Source: Nissolia schottii
Lineage: Eukaryota; Streptophyta; Magnoliopsida; Fabales; Fabaceae
Assembly (NCBI GenBank): GCA_003254905.1
Contig: QANU01095800.1
Coordinates: 62,001-126,000, forward strand
Direction: 5' to 3'
Length of the DNA stretch: 64,000 nucleotides
In this document: piece after piece, positions 38,496-51,104 of the stretch
Position numbering within the stretch: position 1 is the first letter of the stretch
How the letters are laid out: every line of letters starts with the position of its first letter
The notes under the pieces: model-generated
Database searches by the model: none
What the model was told of the DNA's origin: nothing
Seen by the model: only the letters and a program-made list of their open reading frames with translations
Translations under genes and position numbers: made by a program

Positions 38496-40199
38496 TTTCC
38501 CTCCACTTCCTCAAAGAACTTTCCCTAATTCTTATGTTTTTTTATTTTCTTCTCCAATTTAATCCAACAAAATTTGTCTGAGGAAAAAAAGAAGAATTTT
38601 CAATAAAATGGTGCACACCTCAGACAAATTGGGATATATTGAAAACAAAGTCTTGGATATGTCTAAGGAAAAGTAACTTATAATCAGATCATAGTTGATT
38701 TGATGCCGCTTGTAAAATTGAGGGGTGGACAAGTGATTGGTACACCCAAAATTGTTGAGGCAAAATTGGAAAACTCATGCTGTAGTTTGTGGATATGATC
38801 CAATTGCTTCGAGTGAAAACAGGTTCGTGTACCTTTGACCATTTCTTTAATGATTGGAAATTATTTTAGGATGTTACAAAAATAACTGTTTCCAACTTTG
38901 TTTTTGCATTTTTGTGGAAAACTTGTATATTTAGCTCATTGTGTCATATTATTAATATAGAGATGAATCTGGACGTCTTAGATGTTACATTTGTCAAGCA
39001 TTGGCATTGCCCAAATTAATCATCTTTTTGTTTAAAAAAAAGAGGAGAAAAAGAAAAAATCCAATTAAGAATTTGATAAATAAGTTTGGTTAACGTAAGT
39101 AAAGAGGTTATCCTTCTGGCAATGTGGTTGTATTCCCCAATAATGGGCACTCCATTTTTTCCCCAAAAACATGGGAATTGTAGGATTTTTGACAAGAAAA
39201 TTAACAAATTTTAGTTCAGCTAAAATAAATTGAATAATAAACTTGTTTATTTCCATAAAAGTTTCTTAATTTTTTCAGTGCTACAAGGTATCCTTGCATT
39301 ACTACCAATCCTTGCATTACTACCAATATTTTTTAAGAATTGATCTAAAAAACTTCTTAGTGAACTATTGCAAAAAAATTTCAATGCATAACAAAAATAT
39401 TATTATTTGTTAGGGTATTAATTCATTAGTTAATTCATTCAACAATCAAACATTCCAAAAATACCATTATTTTTAACTCTTTTGTAAGTGTGCCTGGGAG
39501 AGTTTGTACGTTTTTTTCCCTAAAAAATAAGGATTTGTCCCATTGATTTTTTCAGGTGATTTTTAACAAGGTTCTTTCTATTTTGCTGAGTTATCACAAT
39601 CAGTGGCCTAAAGATCTATATAATGGCGAGCCCTACTTTATTCAATTTTAATAAAAATCAAATCTGAAATTTATAGAAAAATAATCTACGAAAAATTCTA
39701 ACTCCATTCTTCGGACTTTCTAGCATTGATCTTTGCAAACTATTAAGGTTTTTTTTTTTTAGGTTGAAAAGCATACAATGGATCCTTTCCCCCTTAGCTG
39801 CAATATGAAAATTTGTAGGATCCCCACTTCAAATGTAGCAATTCCATGCTTCAAAATATTTATTCATGTCAAAGTTTACCAATGTTCAAGCACATTTTCA
39901 TAAGAGTCTTGATACACGTACACCAAAAAATATACACCATACATACACCTTATATTTATGTACATAAAATTTGTGTTTTAATGTATGTAATGTTTGTGCA
40001 CTTAATTAAGTATAATTGAGAATATCATCTATAAATTTGTAATGTTTATGCACTAATGAGAATAAAGTTTGTGCATTATTAATGGTATATGTATAGGTAT
40101 ATAAAATAAGGTGTACATGTAACATTTTTGTTTTCGTAATCATGATTGCACAAGGAACATTAATTGCCATTTTAGTAGCAAAATCAGAAATCACACTAA
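38496..40199. other. Intergenic region between the LIM gene and the AtuA-type gene
   Basis: Bases 38496-38800 should include the LIM 5' UTR and promoter. An adjacent small direct repeat (TCCTTGCATTACTACCAA, twice) occurs at about 39290-39326. No gene is seen. Confidence 0.5.
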
Positions 40200-43100
40200 T
40201 CATTGAGGCAACACAACTTGTTGGCGAAGTATGAGATCAGAAATGGTCTTTCCATGCCTATCAACTCTTCTGGAACAGTTGACCCCACCATCTAGTATGT
40301 TCCTGACAACAACATTCAGTGCCTGGATTCCCTTAACTTCATATATCTCAACTTTGACATCTTCATTGACCCTTTTGTCCCTTTGGTTTCTTGCATCAAG
40401 ATCAAGAGTAGGAGACAAATCCGTAAGTGGTGACACCACTGATTTCACCCATTGAGGTGTAACAATAACCTTCAACTTCTCAATATCCGGTGGAAAATGT
40501 GGGATGAGGGAAAAGTTCATGTCATTTCCTTTATCTCCAACTCTGCTGTGTGCTACATTGAAAAGCGGAATCTTCAGGCCGCATGGCGCAGGCGAGGAAC
40601 TCCTACTAGGGAAATCAAGTTCTGAGGAAGATTTGTCAGTTTCAGCTTGTAATTGCGGTGTCAATGCCAATACAGGCCTCGGATGATTGTTGCATTCAGG
40701 ATCAACTAGTTTATTCAACTTCACCCCTGTTCGCCAGTGAACATCTTCGCGCCTAACCTGAAGAATAAACACTACACGATGAAATAGTCCTAGCAGCATG
40801 GTCATGGAACTTTAATAGTAAGACCACCGTAAACAAGCTGAGGGCCTGTTTGATTTCTGTTTCCATTTCCAATTTTGAATATGTTTTCTATTGTTTAGAA
40901 ATTTGTGATAAAAACAATGAAAACAAGAAAACTATGTTTACCGTTTCCACTATTTCTTTCACAAAATCATGACAAATTGGAAACAAGAAATGAAAATAGA
41001 AGCCAAAGTGGCCCTTACTTTGTCAAGACTTTGCTCTTAGGCATTGTGTTGATTGGACAACTGGTATCCCCGTAAAAAAGACTTTGCTCTAAATGGTTTT
41101 ATTGCAAATTTGGTTTTGAGTAAAACTATAATAATATAGCCCATAAAAGAATTGTGTCTCAACAAATTGGTCCCTAAGATAAAAGTTGCATACACATTAG
41201 TCCCTGAGAGGGATTACTAGGCCTACGCGCATGTGATTTTTCTTTGAGGGACCAATCTATTATGACTCGTTTCTTTCAGAAATTAAAATGTAGTTTTGCT
41301 CTTTGGTTTTTGATAGGGATCAATGCAGTCGATTGATCCATATATGTAAGTGAGTCCTAATGCAAGCATAAACACAAGTGTGAGAAGGCTATGAGAAAGG
41401 TAAGAAGAGAGTACCAAGTGTTTTTCTAGAAGAATCTCTTTCTTAGATCCAGTACTGCATTCAAACAAAAAATGATACATCGTTAATAATCTTCAGAAAA
41501 GATAATGGACCTTACATATCACAATATTCACAGCAGCAAGGAAGAAATAATTTGTAGATACAGACCCTGTTGCAACTTTTTCTTTTTTTTTTTTTAAAAA
41601 ACCAACAGTTGAAGTTTCCAAAATAACTATTATCACATTGACCGTGCAGTACTTTAATCAAACAAATGCAGTGTATCGAAAGTAAAATACAACGTGCACT
41701 AATTGAAAGGAACATTGACCTGATACCACCTCCACCAGCCGGTCCATTTGTATATAAGGCCATAAATTCTCTAGCGAATTCGACAGCATGTTCCATCTGC
41801 TCAAAACGTCCGTCCATGCGCAACCTAATGTCCTGACTAGTACTCTCCAGTGACAAATTTCCATTTTCGCTGGCTGCCTTGAGGCTATCGAACCCAATTA
41901 TACAAGACAGTATATGGTGATTAAGACCGGGAATTATTTCTTCCATCCATGATCTAACCTAATGAAGCATATGAATAAGGATATTAATTGACTGTGAGCT
42001 GGATGTACCTAGTAATCTCATCTAGGGTGCTTGCACCTCCAGTGTAGCCCCAAAAATAATGAAGCAGGGTCAGAAATATAAATGGTCATTAGAAGGATGT
42101 AAAGGTTACCAGATATTCAGCTGCCTTAGCACGTTTAATGCATTCGTAACCTCCATACGATATCTCTCCCCATCCTTTCCATCCATTATTCTGTAAGAAG
42201 TATTCAAAGCATCATCAGTGCATGAGGCTCCCACCTGGTGGGATCTAGGAAGGGCAGAGGTACGCAGTCTTGCTCTCACAAGCAGACAAACTGCTTCCAG
42301 GATTTAAACCTACGACCTCCAAGTCGTAAGGCAACATCCTTAATGTTGCGCTAAGGCTCACCCCCTTCTATGTGACATGGGAACAATCATAAGGGAAAAA
42401 AATGTAATGTGGGAATGGATACAAAATGGTACAAGAAGATCATACGAGAAAGAATGATGCAAGTGGAAACATGCATTCTGAAGTGAATGATTCAGAAATG
42501 TACCTTTGGAACCAACTGCAGAAGTTTATCAGGAACTGATATCGTAGATGGTTTTGCCCCAAGACATTGAACTCTACAGCTTGATAATGGAAGGAATGTA
42601 ACATCCCGTAGATCGATGATCTGCTTTAAAGAACAAGATATGAGTTCTATTTTGTATGTTCAACCACTAATTATAACTCCTTGATATGCAATGCTTCATG
42701 AGAATCATCTAACTTACCACATCAGGGGTCACATAAGCAGCAGGGTCTCCAATCTCATAGAGTAATTGTTGAGCACATGTACTGAAATTCAGAACTCCAC
42801 CACTACCTTCAGCTTTCGCCACACACACTTGTCCATCATAAGAGATTTCAGCATAAGGAAGCGATAAATTCAGTAGTTGCGGAAATGACATATCTCGGTA
42901 CTTGTCTCCTAAAACAGACAAAATTGGAGCTTAAAGAGTATCGTCTCGTTCACAAAATCCATGCAGTTATATATCTCAAAACCATATGCAAAGTCAGAGT
43001 TATGCTATATTAGCAAACCTGGATGCATGAAATATCCCCCGGTGAGTTGACAACCGCACTCTAGAAGATGGCCAGCAAGGGATCCTTGTGCTAGGTGCTC

Positions 43101-45128
43101 TAATTCATCCCAGTTCCAACCTAGTTCATAAACCTACCCATATACAAGCTTGAACATTCAGAACTTTGTCCAGAAGTTAGCTGCAGATAACTAAATAACA
43201 CAAATCCTCTCTTTTGCTTAATGGTATTGTGATTCTAAGATATTTGGTACATCAGTACATAATAATATAGTAAGAGGGTGACCCTCAGCAAAAAGGAAAG
43301 GTTGATTCCTTATGACCTTAAGGTCACAAGTTCAAATCTTGAAAACAGATTTTCTGCTTGTGAGGGTAAGGTTGCATTAGCATACATCTACCTCCCTAGA
43401 CTTCACCTCACCATATGTCTTGAATTTTTTTTTTTTCTGAAGGGAACTCTTAATTAACTTAACTTCCAGTACAGAAAAATGTATAATTATTTCTCTCTCA
43501 CCGTGTCTTCTTTTTTTATGTTGTGTGTCTTTAGCCACTCAAAAAACTCAAAAATTTAATCATTTTGGTATGAAAGTCCAATTTCTCTAAAAATTTGATG
43601 TGTAAAATCAGAAAACTCAATGTTTTAAATGTAATCCAAATAACTAATCATAGCCAACAGAACCCTCTCATTGTTCAAGAAAAAAATGGTAAAATGATGG
43701 ACGATAGCACAATTCAGTAACTCAAAAAATGCATGCATTGATGGACGAAGGAGGTAAATATGAATAATATAAAGGAAAGAAAATATCAGATTTTATACCA
43801 TAGGTGCTAAGAATAAAGCAGCATCGGCGATTCTTGAAGTGATAACTACATTTGGTCGGTACTTCTCGAGACAGCGAACAATAGGAGCAGCACCCATGTA
43901 GGTGCTGATACCCTTCACATATTACAGCCAAATCATGATCAGATTCAATAGCATGAAAGGATTATTGACAGTGAACAAATGGGAATAAATTGATCCCTTA
44001 AGTCAATAAGTAAACCATATGTTGCATTGCACCTAACAAGTCAATTATGCAAAGAAAAATTATAGGGGCAACTGATAATATGATTCTTCATATGAAAATC
44101 AACAAACAGATAACCGAAACGGCAAAAGCTAAGGTTATCATTTTACATCACTTAGTAAACAATTACAAGGAAAATAGATGTTTTGGTTTGTTTGGGCCAG
44201 TGAATGGCAGTCGATAAATCGGCCGGTTATAACAGCGAACATGACATGAAAAAACAGAAAGAATTGCTTTGCCAATGACTTTATTTTAGAACATAAAAGA
44301 CAGTGACAAGGGAACAGATTCTTACACCCTCCATGGCGTATGAGTTTGTGCCAGACACCTCATAAGCAACAGCGACAGAAACACTTAGCCCCAGGCTGCT
44401 AGCTATTTCCAAGACCTTCTGTCGAGCACCCAGAGGATCCACTATTAGAAGCAACCATTAGACGAACAAAGGTTAGAAACCATACAATCCACCAATTCAA
44501 ACCAGATGCACTGAACAAAATCTTGTTAAGCACGTAATATCATTAATTCTTACTAGCTCCCATATTGGTAATTATGCAAGTTCCTCTTTCCAAAGCAAGA
44601 GGCAGCAGTGTATGCATCCAGTTTGAAACTGCAAATAAAAGTTTTGCGTCGACCAGAAACTTGCGATTAGAGACATGCAAGAGCAGGAGGAAGCACACAA
44701 TCACTAATGCCTTCAACATCAAATGTCTTAAAATAACAGAATACACCCACTCTGAGAATCGTAACCATCACCGCCAGACGCCATGATTTGATAGCGATCG
44801 GCGAGGGTACGCTCCGCCAGGCATTCAAGCACAAGATAGTTTAGCTCTTTGACTCTTTGAAGCAACTTAAAAGCGGCCCGGGGCCTGTCACCACCGAACC
44901 CTGCGCCGCAGCCGATGTAAACTTTATCCTTCCGTCTTTCGGGATTAATTCTCTGAGTAATGCAACGAGAACACGGTCAGAGTTCCTCCAATCGCTTTGA
45001 TGCTGCACAGCACAAAAGGCAGCACAACTAGAAAGAAAACCGAGGTTAAGGAACAACAAATCAACCAGCTTGATCAAACAGTTATGGATCTCATCTTCGC
45101 CCTGGGGCTCCATCGCCTTGACTTCCAT
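40200..45128 (-). CDS. AtuA / DUF1446-family protein with C-terminal AtuA-like domain
   Basis: Twelve exons on the minus strand: 45066-45128, 44751-44952, 44554-44628, 44326-44441, 43799-43912, 43019-43133, 42718-42908, 42504-42620, 42110-42190, 41720-41958, 41415-41454 and 40200-40757, in phase, giving 636 aa. The N-terminal two thirds are the DUF1446/AtuA domain ([63 protein letters not shown]). The last exon adds the AtuA-like C-terminal domain ([18 protein letters not shown]). Bacterial AtuA belongs to acyclic terpene use; the plant protein has no established reaction, so I assign none. The exon 1 donor is the weak GTTGAT, yet using it restores the family N-terminus. A MULE begins about 100 bp upstream of the start codon. 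The gene looks intact. Confidence 0.9.
40843..41017. mobile_element. Small MITE-like inverted-repeat element in the last AtuA intron region
   Basis: The ends are imperfect inverted repeats: GGGCCTGTTTGATTTCT on the left, and GGGCCACTTTGGCTTCT as the reverse complement of the right. Similarity continues inward for at least 30 bp. I find no clear flanking duplication. There is no coding capacity. Confidence 0.6.
42222..42375 (-). mobile_element. tRNA-derived SINE (Au-like) in an AtuA intron
   Basis: The minus strand reads GTGAGCCTTAGCGCAAC (A-box side), then a B box GGTTTAAATCC, then the CTGCGTACCTCTGCCCTTCC and CCCACCAGGTGGGAGCC blocks typical of Au-type plant SINEs. It lies in the intron between exons 42504-42620 and 42110-42190. 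Confidence 0.8.
43280..43412 (+). mobile_element. SINE-like unit in an AtuA intron
   Basis: GGGTGACCCTCAGC start, a B-box-like AGTTCAAATCTTG and a GTGAGGGTAAGGTTGCAT block follow the same plan as the SINE units in the LIM intron, but more diverged. It ends near a CTAGACTTCACCTCACC stretch. Confidence 0.6.
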
Positions 45129-45384
45129 CCACAGGCTATCCTACCACCAAAAGAATGACCAGATGAGAACAAAAAAGAAATCCAACACACCGTTTCGCGT
45201 ACTGCGTCGCCTTAGTTATAAAAATAACGGATTTTTTACTTTTCTATGGTTTCTTAAGTTTAATATTCCCAAAGTATGGTGTTACAAAAAATATTACGGA
45301 AGTATGGTTTTGTACTCTAAAATCGTTATTTACTGTGCCGATTTTAGAGATTGTAAAATTTTATTTTTATTTTTATTTTTTTGT

Positions 45385-45552
45385 CTGAAATCGCCACCCA
45401 CTGGTGTGATTTCAGAATTTTCAAAAAAAAAATTTTATTTGGCAGGCTCTGAAATCGCCACACTGCATGGTAATTTCAAAGCCTGAAATCGCCACACCAT
45501 AGGGAGATTTCAGGCTCTGAAATTACCATGCAGTGTGGCAATTTCAGAGGGG
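45385..45552. promoter_or_regulatory. Nested hairpins built from TGAAATCGCCA motifs, upstream of transposase A
   Basis: Arms at 45448-45479 and 45518-45549 are near-perfect inverted repeats enclosing a second hairpin (45481-45515). A third, smaller inverted pair lies at 45385-45412. Each uses the word TGAAATCGCCAC or its complement. The cluster ends about 30 bp before a TATA box. Confidence 0.85.
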
Positions 45553-45580
45553 AAAAAAATAAAAAAATTTAAATTCGGCC

Positions 45581-45587
45581 TATAAAA
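45581..45587 (+). promoter_or_regulatory. TATA box of transposase A
   Basis: TATAAAA, about 140 bp before the ATG at 45721. The same position relative to the ATG and hairpins is kept in copy C (TATAAA at 59303-59308). Confidence 0.6.
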
Positions 45588-45720
45588 GGGGAGTGAAGTG
45601 TTTGGATTTTTTGCTCGTTCCCATTCATTCTTCCTCTTGAGTAATTCTTGCTCTTTCTTCTTCTTTTCTTTCTAATCCAAGGGATTTTGTAGTGTGTAAT
45701 TTTAGTTTTGAAACAAGAAA

Positions 45721-48589
45721 ATGGATAGGGGAGGTGTTGCTGCATATGTTTTTTATGATGGTGAGGTTAGAAAAAAATAATGTTGAAGGTGTTGAGTTTG
45801 TTAGTCCTCATGATGCAGAGTTCATTATCCTGTGGCCGTCCATGTCGTTCACTGACCTGTGTGGTGTTATATCTCATCATTTCCAAAAGAGTTTGGAAAG
45901 AATAAGATATAAATCTCCAGTGTCATTTTTGAATGGGCTGATAAAATATCGGTCTATTACAATATCAAACGACGCTCAAGTACAGTATATGTTTTGTCAA
46001 TATGAATTATATAAATCACATTTGAGTTGTATTGATTTATATGTAAACTTCGAGGAGGCATCCAGTGCAAATGTTGACTCAGGGTTTAGTCCAGGCTCAA
46101 ACGAGTTGCATCCGCAAGGCGTTGATGCGTCATTAGTGTCAGAGGACGAGTTTTGGGCAGAGGAAGAGAGCGATGAAAGTTGGAGCGAGCACGAAAGTGA
46201 CGCGTCTAAAGGCGATGGATCGGATGATGATTAGGTATTTTTAAATTTAGGTTCAATATAAACTATGATAACAACTGTGATTGTAAATGTAATTGTATTT
46301 AATTGTTGACATTATTCAATTGTTACTAAAATTGCTGGCATTAGGTACATATTAAATTAATTATGTACATGGACAGATATGCAAAGTATGCTATATGCTT
46401 GCTCGTGACGAGGATCTTGCGTATCAGAACTGCATATGTGTTAAATAGGAATTATAAATTTGATTGTTTGGTATTACATTTAATTAACCAATGGTTCAAA
46501 TGCTAATATAGATGGTGAAAGAAGTGCATAATCTGATGATACACCAGCTTTCTTGCAGACGTTTAATGTTGAGGGGATGCGTGCATCTGAGGTTGGAGAC
46601 CTACAGAATGAATATTGCGCAGGCGATGATTTGTACATAGGAAAATACTTTGCAAGTACGAATGAAGTTAGGGAGGCTGTTGCAAGCCATTGCTTGCGAA
46701 TTGGGGCCAATTACAAAATAAAAGAGTCAGAACCGACAACTTACTTTTGCAAATGCAAGAAGTTTGGCCAAGGTTGGCAATGGCTCATCAGGGCCAAATG
46801 CAAGAAAAATAGTTGCTATTGGGAGGTCACAAGATTCAATGGCCCGCACACTTGCATTGCAGAGAGGCTAACACGTGACCACTCGAAGTTGACTTCTGTG
46901 AAGATTGCGGGCATGATTCTGGCACAGATAAGGGCGAAGCCAACAATGCCAGTAAAGTCGATACAAGCAGATATTATGGACCGTGCAGGATATTGGCCAT
47001 CATATAGAAAAGCGTGGCTTACAAAGCAAAATGCAATTGCACAAGTGTACGGCAATTGGGAACAATCGTACAATGAATTGCCATATTGGATGAAGGCATT
47101 GCAACACTTTGATCCTTCGTGCACATGGGACATTGATACCGTTGAAGCGTAAAACGAAAATGGATCGGTGAGGTCAGATGCTTTAACTTTTCGACGTGCG
47201 TTTTGGGGTTTTGGCCCAAGTATAAACGCATTCAAGCACTGCAAGCCTATGATCCAGGTCGATGGAACACACTTGTATGGAAAATACAAGGGTGTTTTGT
47301 TGATGGCATCAACTCAAGATGGCAATCAATCAATTGACCCCCATCGCATTTGCGATTGTCGAGGGCGAAACTGCAGATGCATGGTATTTTTTCTTACACA
47401 CCCTGCGGCAATCGCTACCCGAGGGGCGACAAATTGGGTTGATATCTGATCGGCACGAGTCCATAAAGTCTGCAGTGCGACGAATGGGTGGTTTGTGGGC
47501 GTGCCATCTGTTTTGTATCAAACACATTGCACAAAATTTTGCCCGCCGGTTCAAGGTGAAGTTCATGGAAAAGCTTGTCAAGGCTATCGGTAAGGGTTGT
47601 CTTCGTTTTTTACTCGCAGATGTGACATTTTTTATTCAAATATTTGTTCATCAAAATCATGAGATGTTTTACAGGATATTTGATCACTATCGAGCAATAC
47701 AATCGCCGTTATGAAAGGTTGCGCCAGCATAATGAAGCTTATGCTGCTTGGATTGACAAGATCCCTAGAGAATAATGGATTCTTGCCTTCGATGGTGGAC
47801 GACGATGTTCACACATGACGTCAAATCTAGCTGAGTCAATGAACTCGAAGTTCCTAGAGGCTCGCAATTTTCCAATAACGGCATTAGTTCAGGAGACGTA
47901 TTTCAAAACGGTTGCCTTATTTGTTTCAAATGCGAGGAATGCACATGCTCGAACTAATGCAGGTCACGTCTACTCGGAGTTTTTGACTGAGATACTCCAA
48001 AAAATGATGACACAGACAGGAACGTTGCAGGTTATACTCCCCTTTACTAATATAGTAAATCCATACTTGGATCAAATCATTGATCTTATTTTTGTCAAGA
48101 AGTTCACAAATGTGTTGTGGGTTGCAGGTCAACGAATTTTCTCGAGTTTCGCAGGTGTTCCATTGCATGGATTTATCGAAAGGTAATCAATTTAGGGTTG
48201 ACCTGGGGAGGAGTTACTGTGACTGTGGCTCCTTTCAAAGGTTTAGGTTTCCGTGTGTCCATGCAATGGCATGCTGCGAGGCAGTGAGTCTGGAATGGCG
48301 ACAGTACGTGGACAGTGTTTACACCATGGTCAACATTTGCAAGGTTTATAAGCAAGAGTTTCAGGTTGTCGGTCACAGGTCCACCTAGCCTCAAGTCACT
48401 TTTTCGACCATTATTCCCGACCAAAGTTTAAAGCGCACCAAACAAGGTCGGCCGAACTCCACTCGTTTTCGCAACGAAATGGATTCTACGAAAGGACGCC
48501 GACAAAGACGTTGTAGACTTTGTCGTGGAGTTGGCCACTGTAGTTCTCACTGTCCACACACTGGTGCGGGGCCAAGTCACCAGCCATAA
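45721..48589 (+). pseudogene. MuDR-type transposase, copy A
   Basis: Exons by comparison with B and C: 45721 to about 46235, 46512 to about 47590, about 47676-48028, and 48128-48589. The N-terminal domain (NNVEGVEFVSPHDAEF) is followed by an acidic linker, a MULE DNA-binding region (GPHTCIAERLTRDHS), the DDE core (VDGTHLYGKYKG; ISDRHESIKS), a SWIM zinc finger (CDCGSFQRFRFPCVHAMACC) and a zinc knuckle (CRLCRGVGHCSSHC). The copy is broken: an extra A near 45771-45777, stops at about 47151, 47773 (shared with B) and about 48387, and a frame change near 47336. Confidence 0.85.
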
Positions 48590-48761
48590 AATTGTATTGT
48601 AACCATAAGCACAATGTATTATATATTCAATTGTTATGTATTCTTTTGTTATATGTTCATTCTGTGTTATAACCATAAGCACCATAAAAAGAATCACATT
48701 TGTTGTATATGAACAAAATAACATTTGTTACATTATGCAATATTGATGGGTACAGGCACAT

Positions 48762-51067
48762 TCACATTTGTTCATCAAAATCACAGTGCCTAGATGCCTC
48801 TGTTGGGGTATATCTGTTGGGTGCTCTAATATTCTATCGGTCACGAAGATCATACCCCTGCTCACCTGCGTCGATGGTACTTGCTCCATCGCGATTACCG
48901 CGGTGCCCCATCCACCGCATCATTCGTCTTTGTACACCACGGATTCCCCTCGCAAACAAGTTTCCCCTCGGGCCAGAGCTAGGCGACGGTTGCCTCGGAG
49001 GTTCATCAGGCTGGGAGTTGTCGTGGTCATCTTCTGATGCATCCTTGGGCAGCTCATTCAAATTAAACCCTGTTGTTACCCCCGTACCAGGCCCTGACGG
49101 CTCAGAAGCACCTCTGCGTACTGCCACACGATCAATATCAATCGATCTTCTTAATGAGAGTACACATGGCTCACTACTCCTTGAAGAAGTTCCTGGGTGG
49201 AAGGATCTTCTACTCAACGAGTGTTGCTCAGTGTACATTTCAGCAAGAAGAGGGGATTGAACGTTAGGTCTGTACGGAGGTGGAGTGACTTCAGCAGTGA
49301 GCTCAAGTGGGTATGGAGTCACTGTAACTTCGTCAACTGGATCTTGGCGAGGATGTGTTGACGAGGGGCCAGGGTTAAATGGGTCAAAGTCCTCATCAAT
49401 ATCGTCTAGTTGTTGACCCATCTGTTCGCTTAGCCAGGCAGATAAACCAGGTTGTGGGAGGGGATTGACTGGTTGGGGAATCGGAGCATATGTATGTGAC
49501 GGCGGTGGTGAGGCAAAGATACCATCCTGAGGAGAAGGAATGTAGAAACTTTGCGAGCCCTCAACAAAGAAGCCATGGGTTTGGTGCACGGGCACTGTAC
49601 CATGCGGTGGCGAAAGATAATATTCTTGCCACACATCGGGTGCCTGTTGATGGTCGTGCATTTGTCGAAGATATCTATGACCATGAACTAGGTACCACTG
49701 CCAATACTGCATGGTTGGTCTGTAATTAACAAGTCTTTCACCGACCAATGCTACGCGAGTAGCCCACATATGGATCCAAGGCTGATGCCTTTCCACCCAG
49801 TTAGCAACCAGCAACGCCTGTCGATTTCCCCTCAAATCGACATTGTGTGAGCGGCACAGGATATTGCAGCTAAGCCTAGAAGGCACCCTCTGAACTAACC
49901 CAAATTGTCAGAGCACGTGGTCAGCCGCATGCCACTCAACAATCTCAAAGCATATTAATGGGCATACCACTGACCACGTACCCCATTTATTCCTCACTTC
50001 GGCAGGTATGATGGCGGCAATTTGGGGATGACGATATGGCTGCCATATAAACTGCCACACAAAAACAATCTGTTACGTTCAAATAATTTTAGGGAAAAAA
50101 CCAAAAACGCAAAAGTATAAATTTGGGTTGGGAATCTATACCTGGTCTGGGGCCATATCATCTATTGCAGTTCTACATTCCTTTACTGTAAGGTTATGTA
50201 CGTTAGGAATGTACTCGTGGTCAGGCCACCTGCGACGATCAAAATTCGTCAAGTTATCAACAATGAAATAAGTGGTACTAATAACCATTTGCTAAATACT
50301 GAAAGAGTCAAATAAATAAACAACTACCTTGCCGCAAGGGGAAACTGGAAGTCGTTCGGGTCTAGTAGGTTTGGTGCAAGTTGAGGAAATCGATAAAATG
50401 CCCATACTTGTAGGAGCACCATGCAACCACTTATGCCTTTGCAATTGGCGCACGAAGCGCGACACAAAGCTCTCTGAAGCATGGCTAAGATGGTTGAACC
50501 CCAGCTATACCTTCCGATGCCACTCAAATCTCTCAAGATGGCCAGGTACTTGGAGTGGATCCAATTCCCATGCTTGTCACAGAACAAAAAATTATCGAAA
50601 AGACATAGAATATACCCGCGCGCATCCCAAGTCAATATTTGGTGCATGTCATACAGGTCGATTTCGTCGCGAATATCGCCGCAAAAATTGTCGTGCAGCC
50701 AGACCGAATTAATGAACGATTTGTCTATATCTTCGGGACCCGGTGTTACCCCAAGAAGTTCTCGGCATAAGTCTGTAAGTGTTGGTCCGATGAACACAAT
50801 TTGTGGTGCGGTAACGGACTCCCCTCTGACCCAACCCCAAGGATGAGGTTCACATCGTCCAACATTATAGCACATTCCCCATGTGGCAGATGAAAAGTGT
50901 GGGTCTCCGGCCTCCACCTCTCCACAAGAGCCGAAATTAGTCCTTGGTTCACTCCAATGTGGGGTAACAAGGACACTTGTAGTAAACTAACATTTTTGTA
51001 AATACGGGTGTATAAGGACGTTAGGTGGCTCAATAACTCCGTGCCTAGTCCGCAACCGCCGCGCAAC
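48762..51067 (-). pseudogene. Plant mobile domain (PMD) protein gene, MULE copy A
   Basis: The minus strand encodes a PMD of the MAIN/MAIL1 or 'phosphatase 7 long form homolog' kind: PHIGVNQGLISALVERWRPE, ETHTFHLPHGECAI, the LLGVTPGPEDI region, and a Pro/Ser/Arg-rich tail (about 48834-49500). An acceptor GTTGCAG stands just before 51067, so an upstream first exon is missing. Further splice sites: a GTAGTTG donor after the FPLAAR coding end (about 50330), a middle exon ending at about 50140, and a third starting near 50055. A frame change near 50820, a stop near 49910 and an early stop at 48834-48836, where B has Gln, break the copy. Confidence 0.8.
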
Positions 51068-51104
51068 CTGCAGCGATAACTATCAACATCAAATTAGGTT
51101 AGTG

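Noticed and set aside
41040-41260. GGTCCCT-rich stretch in an AtuA intron
   Set aside because: It looks like common dispersed plant repeat sequence, without ends that I can define.
46480-47581. Minus-strand frames antisense to transposase A (and the same over B)
   Set aside because: They mirror a well-conserved transposase frame and match no family I know.
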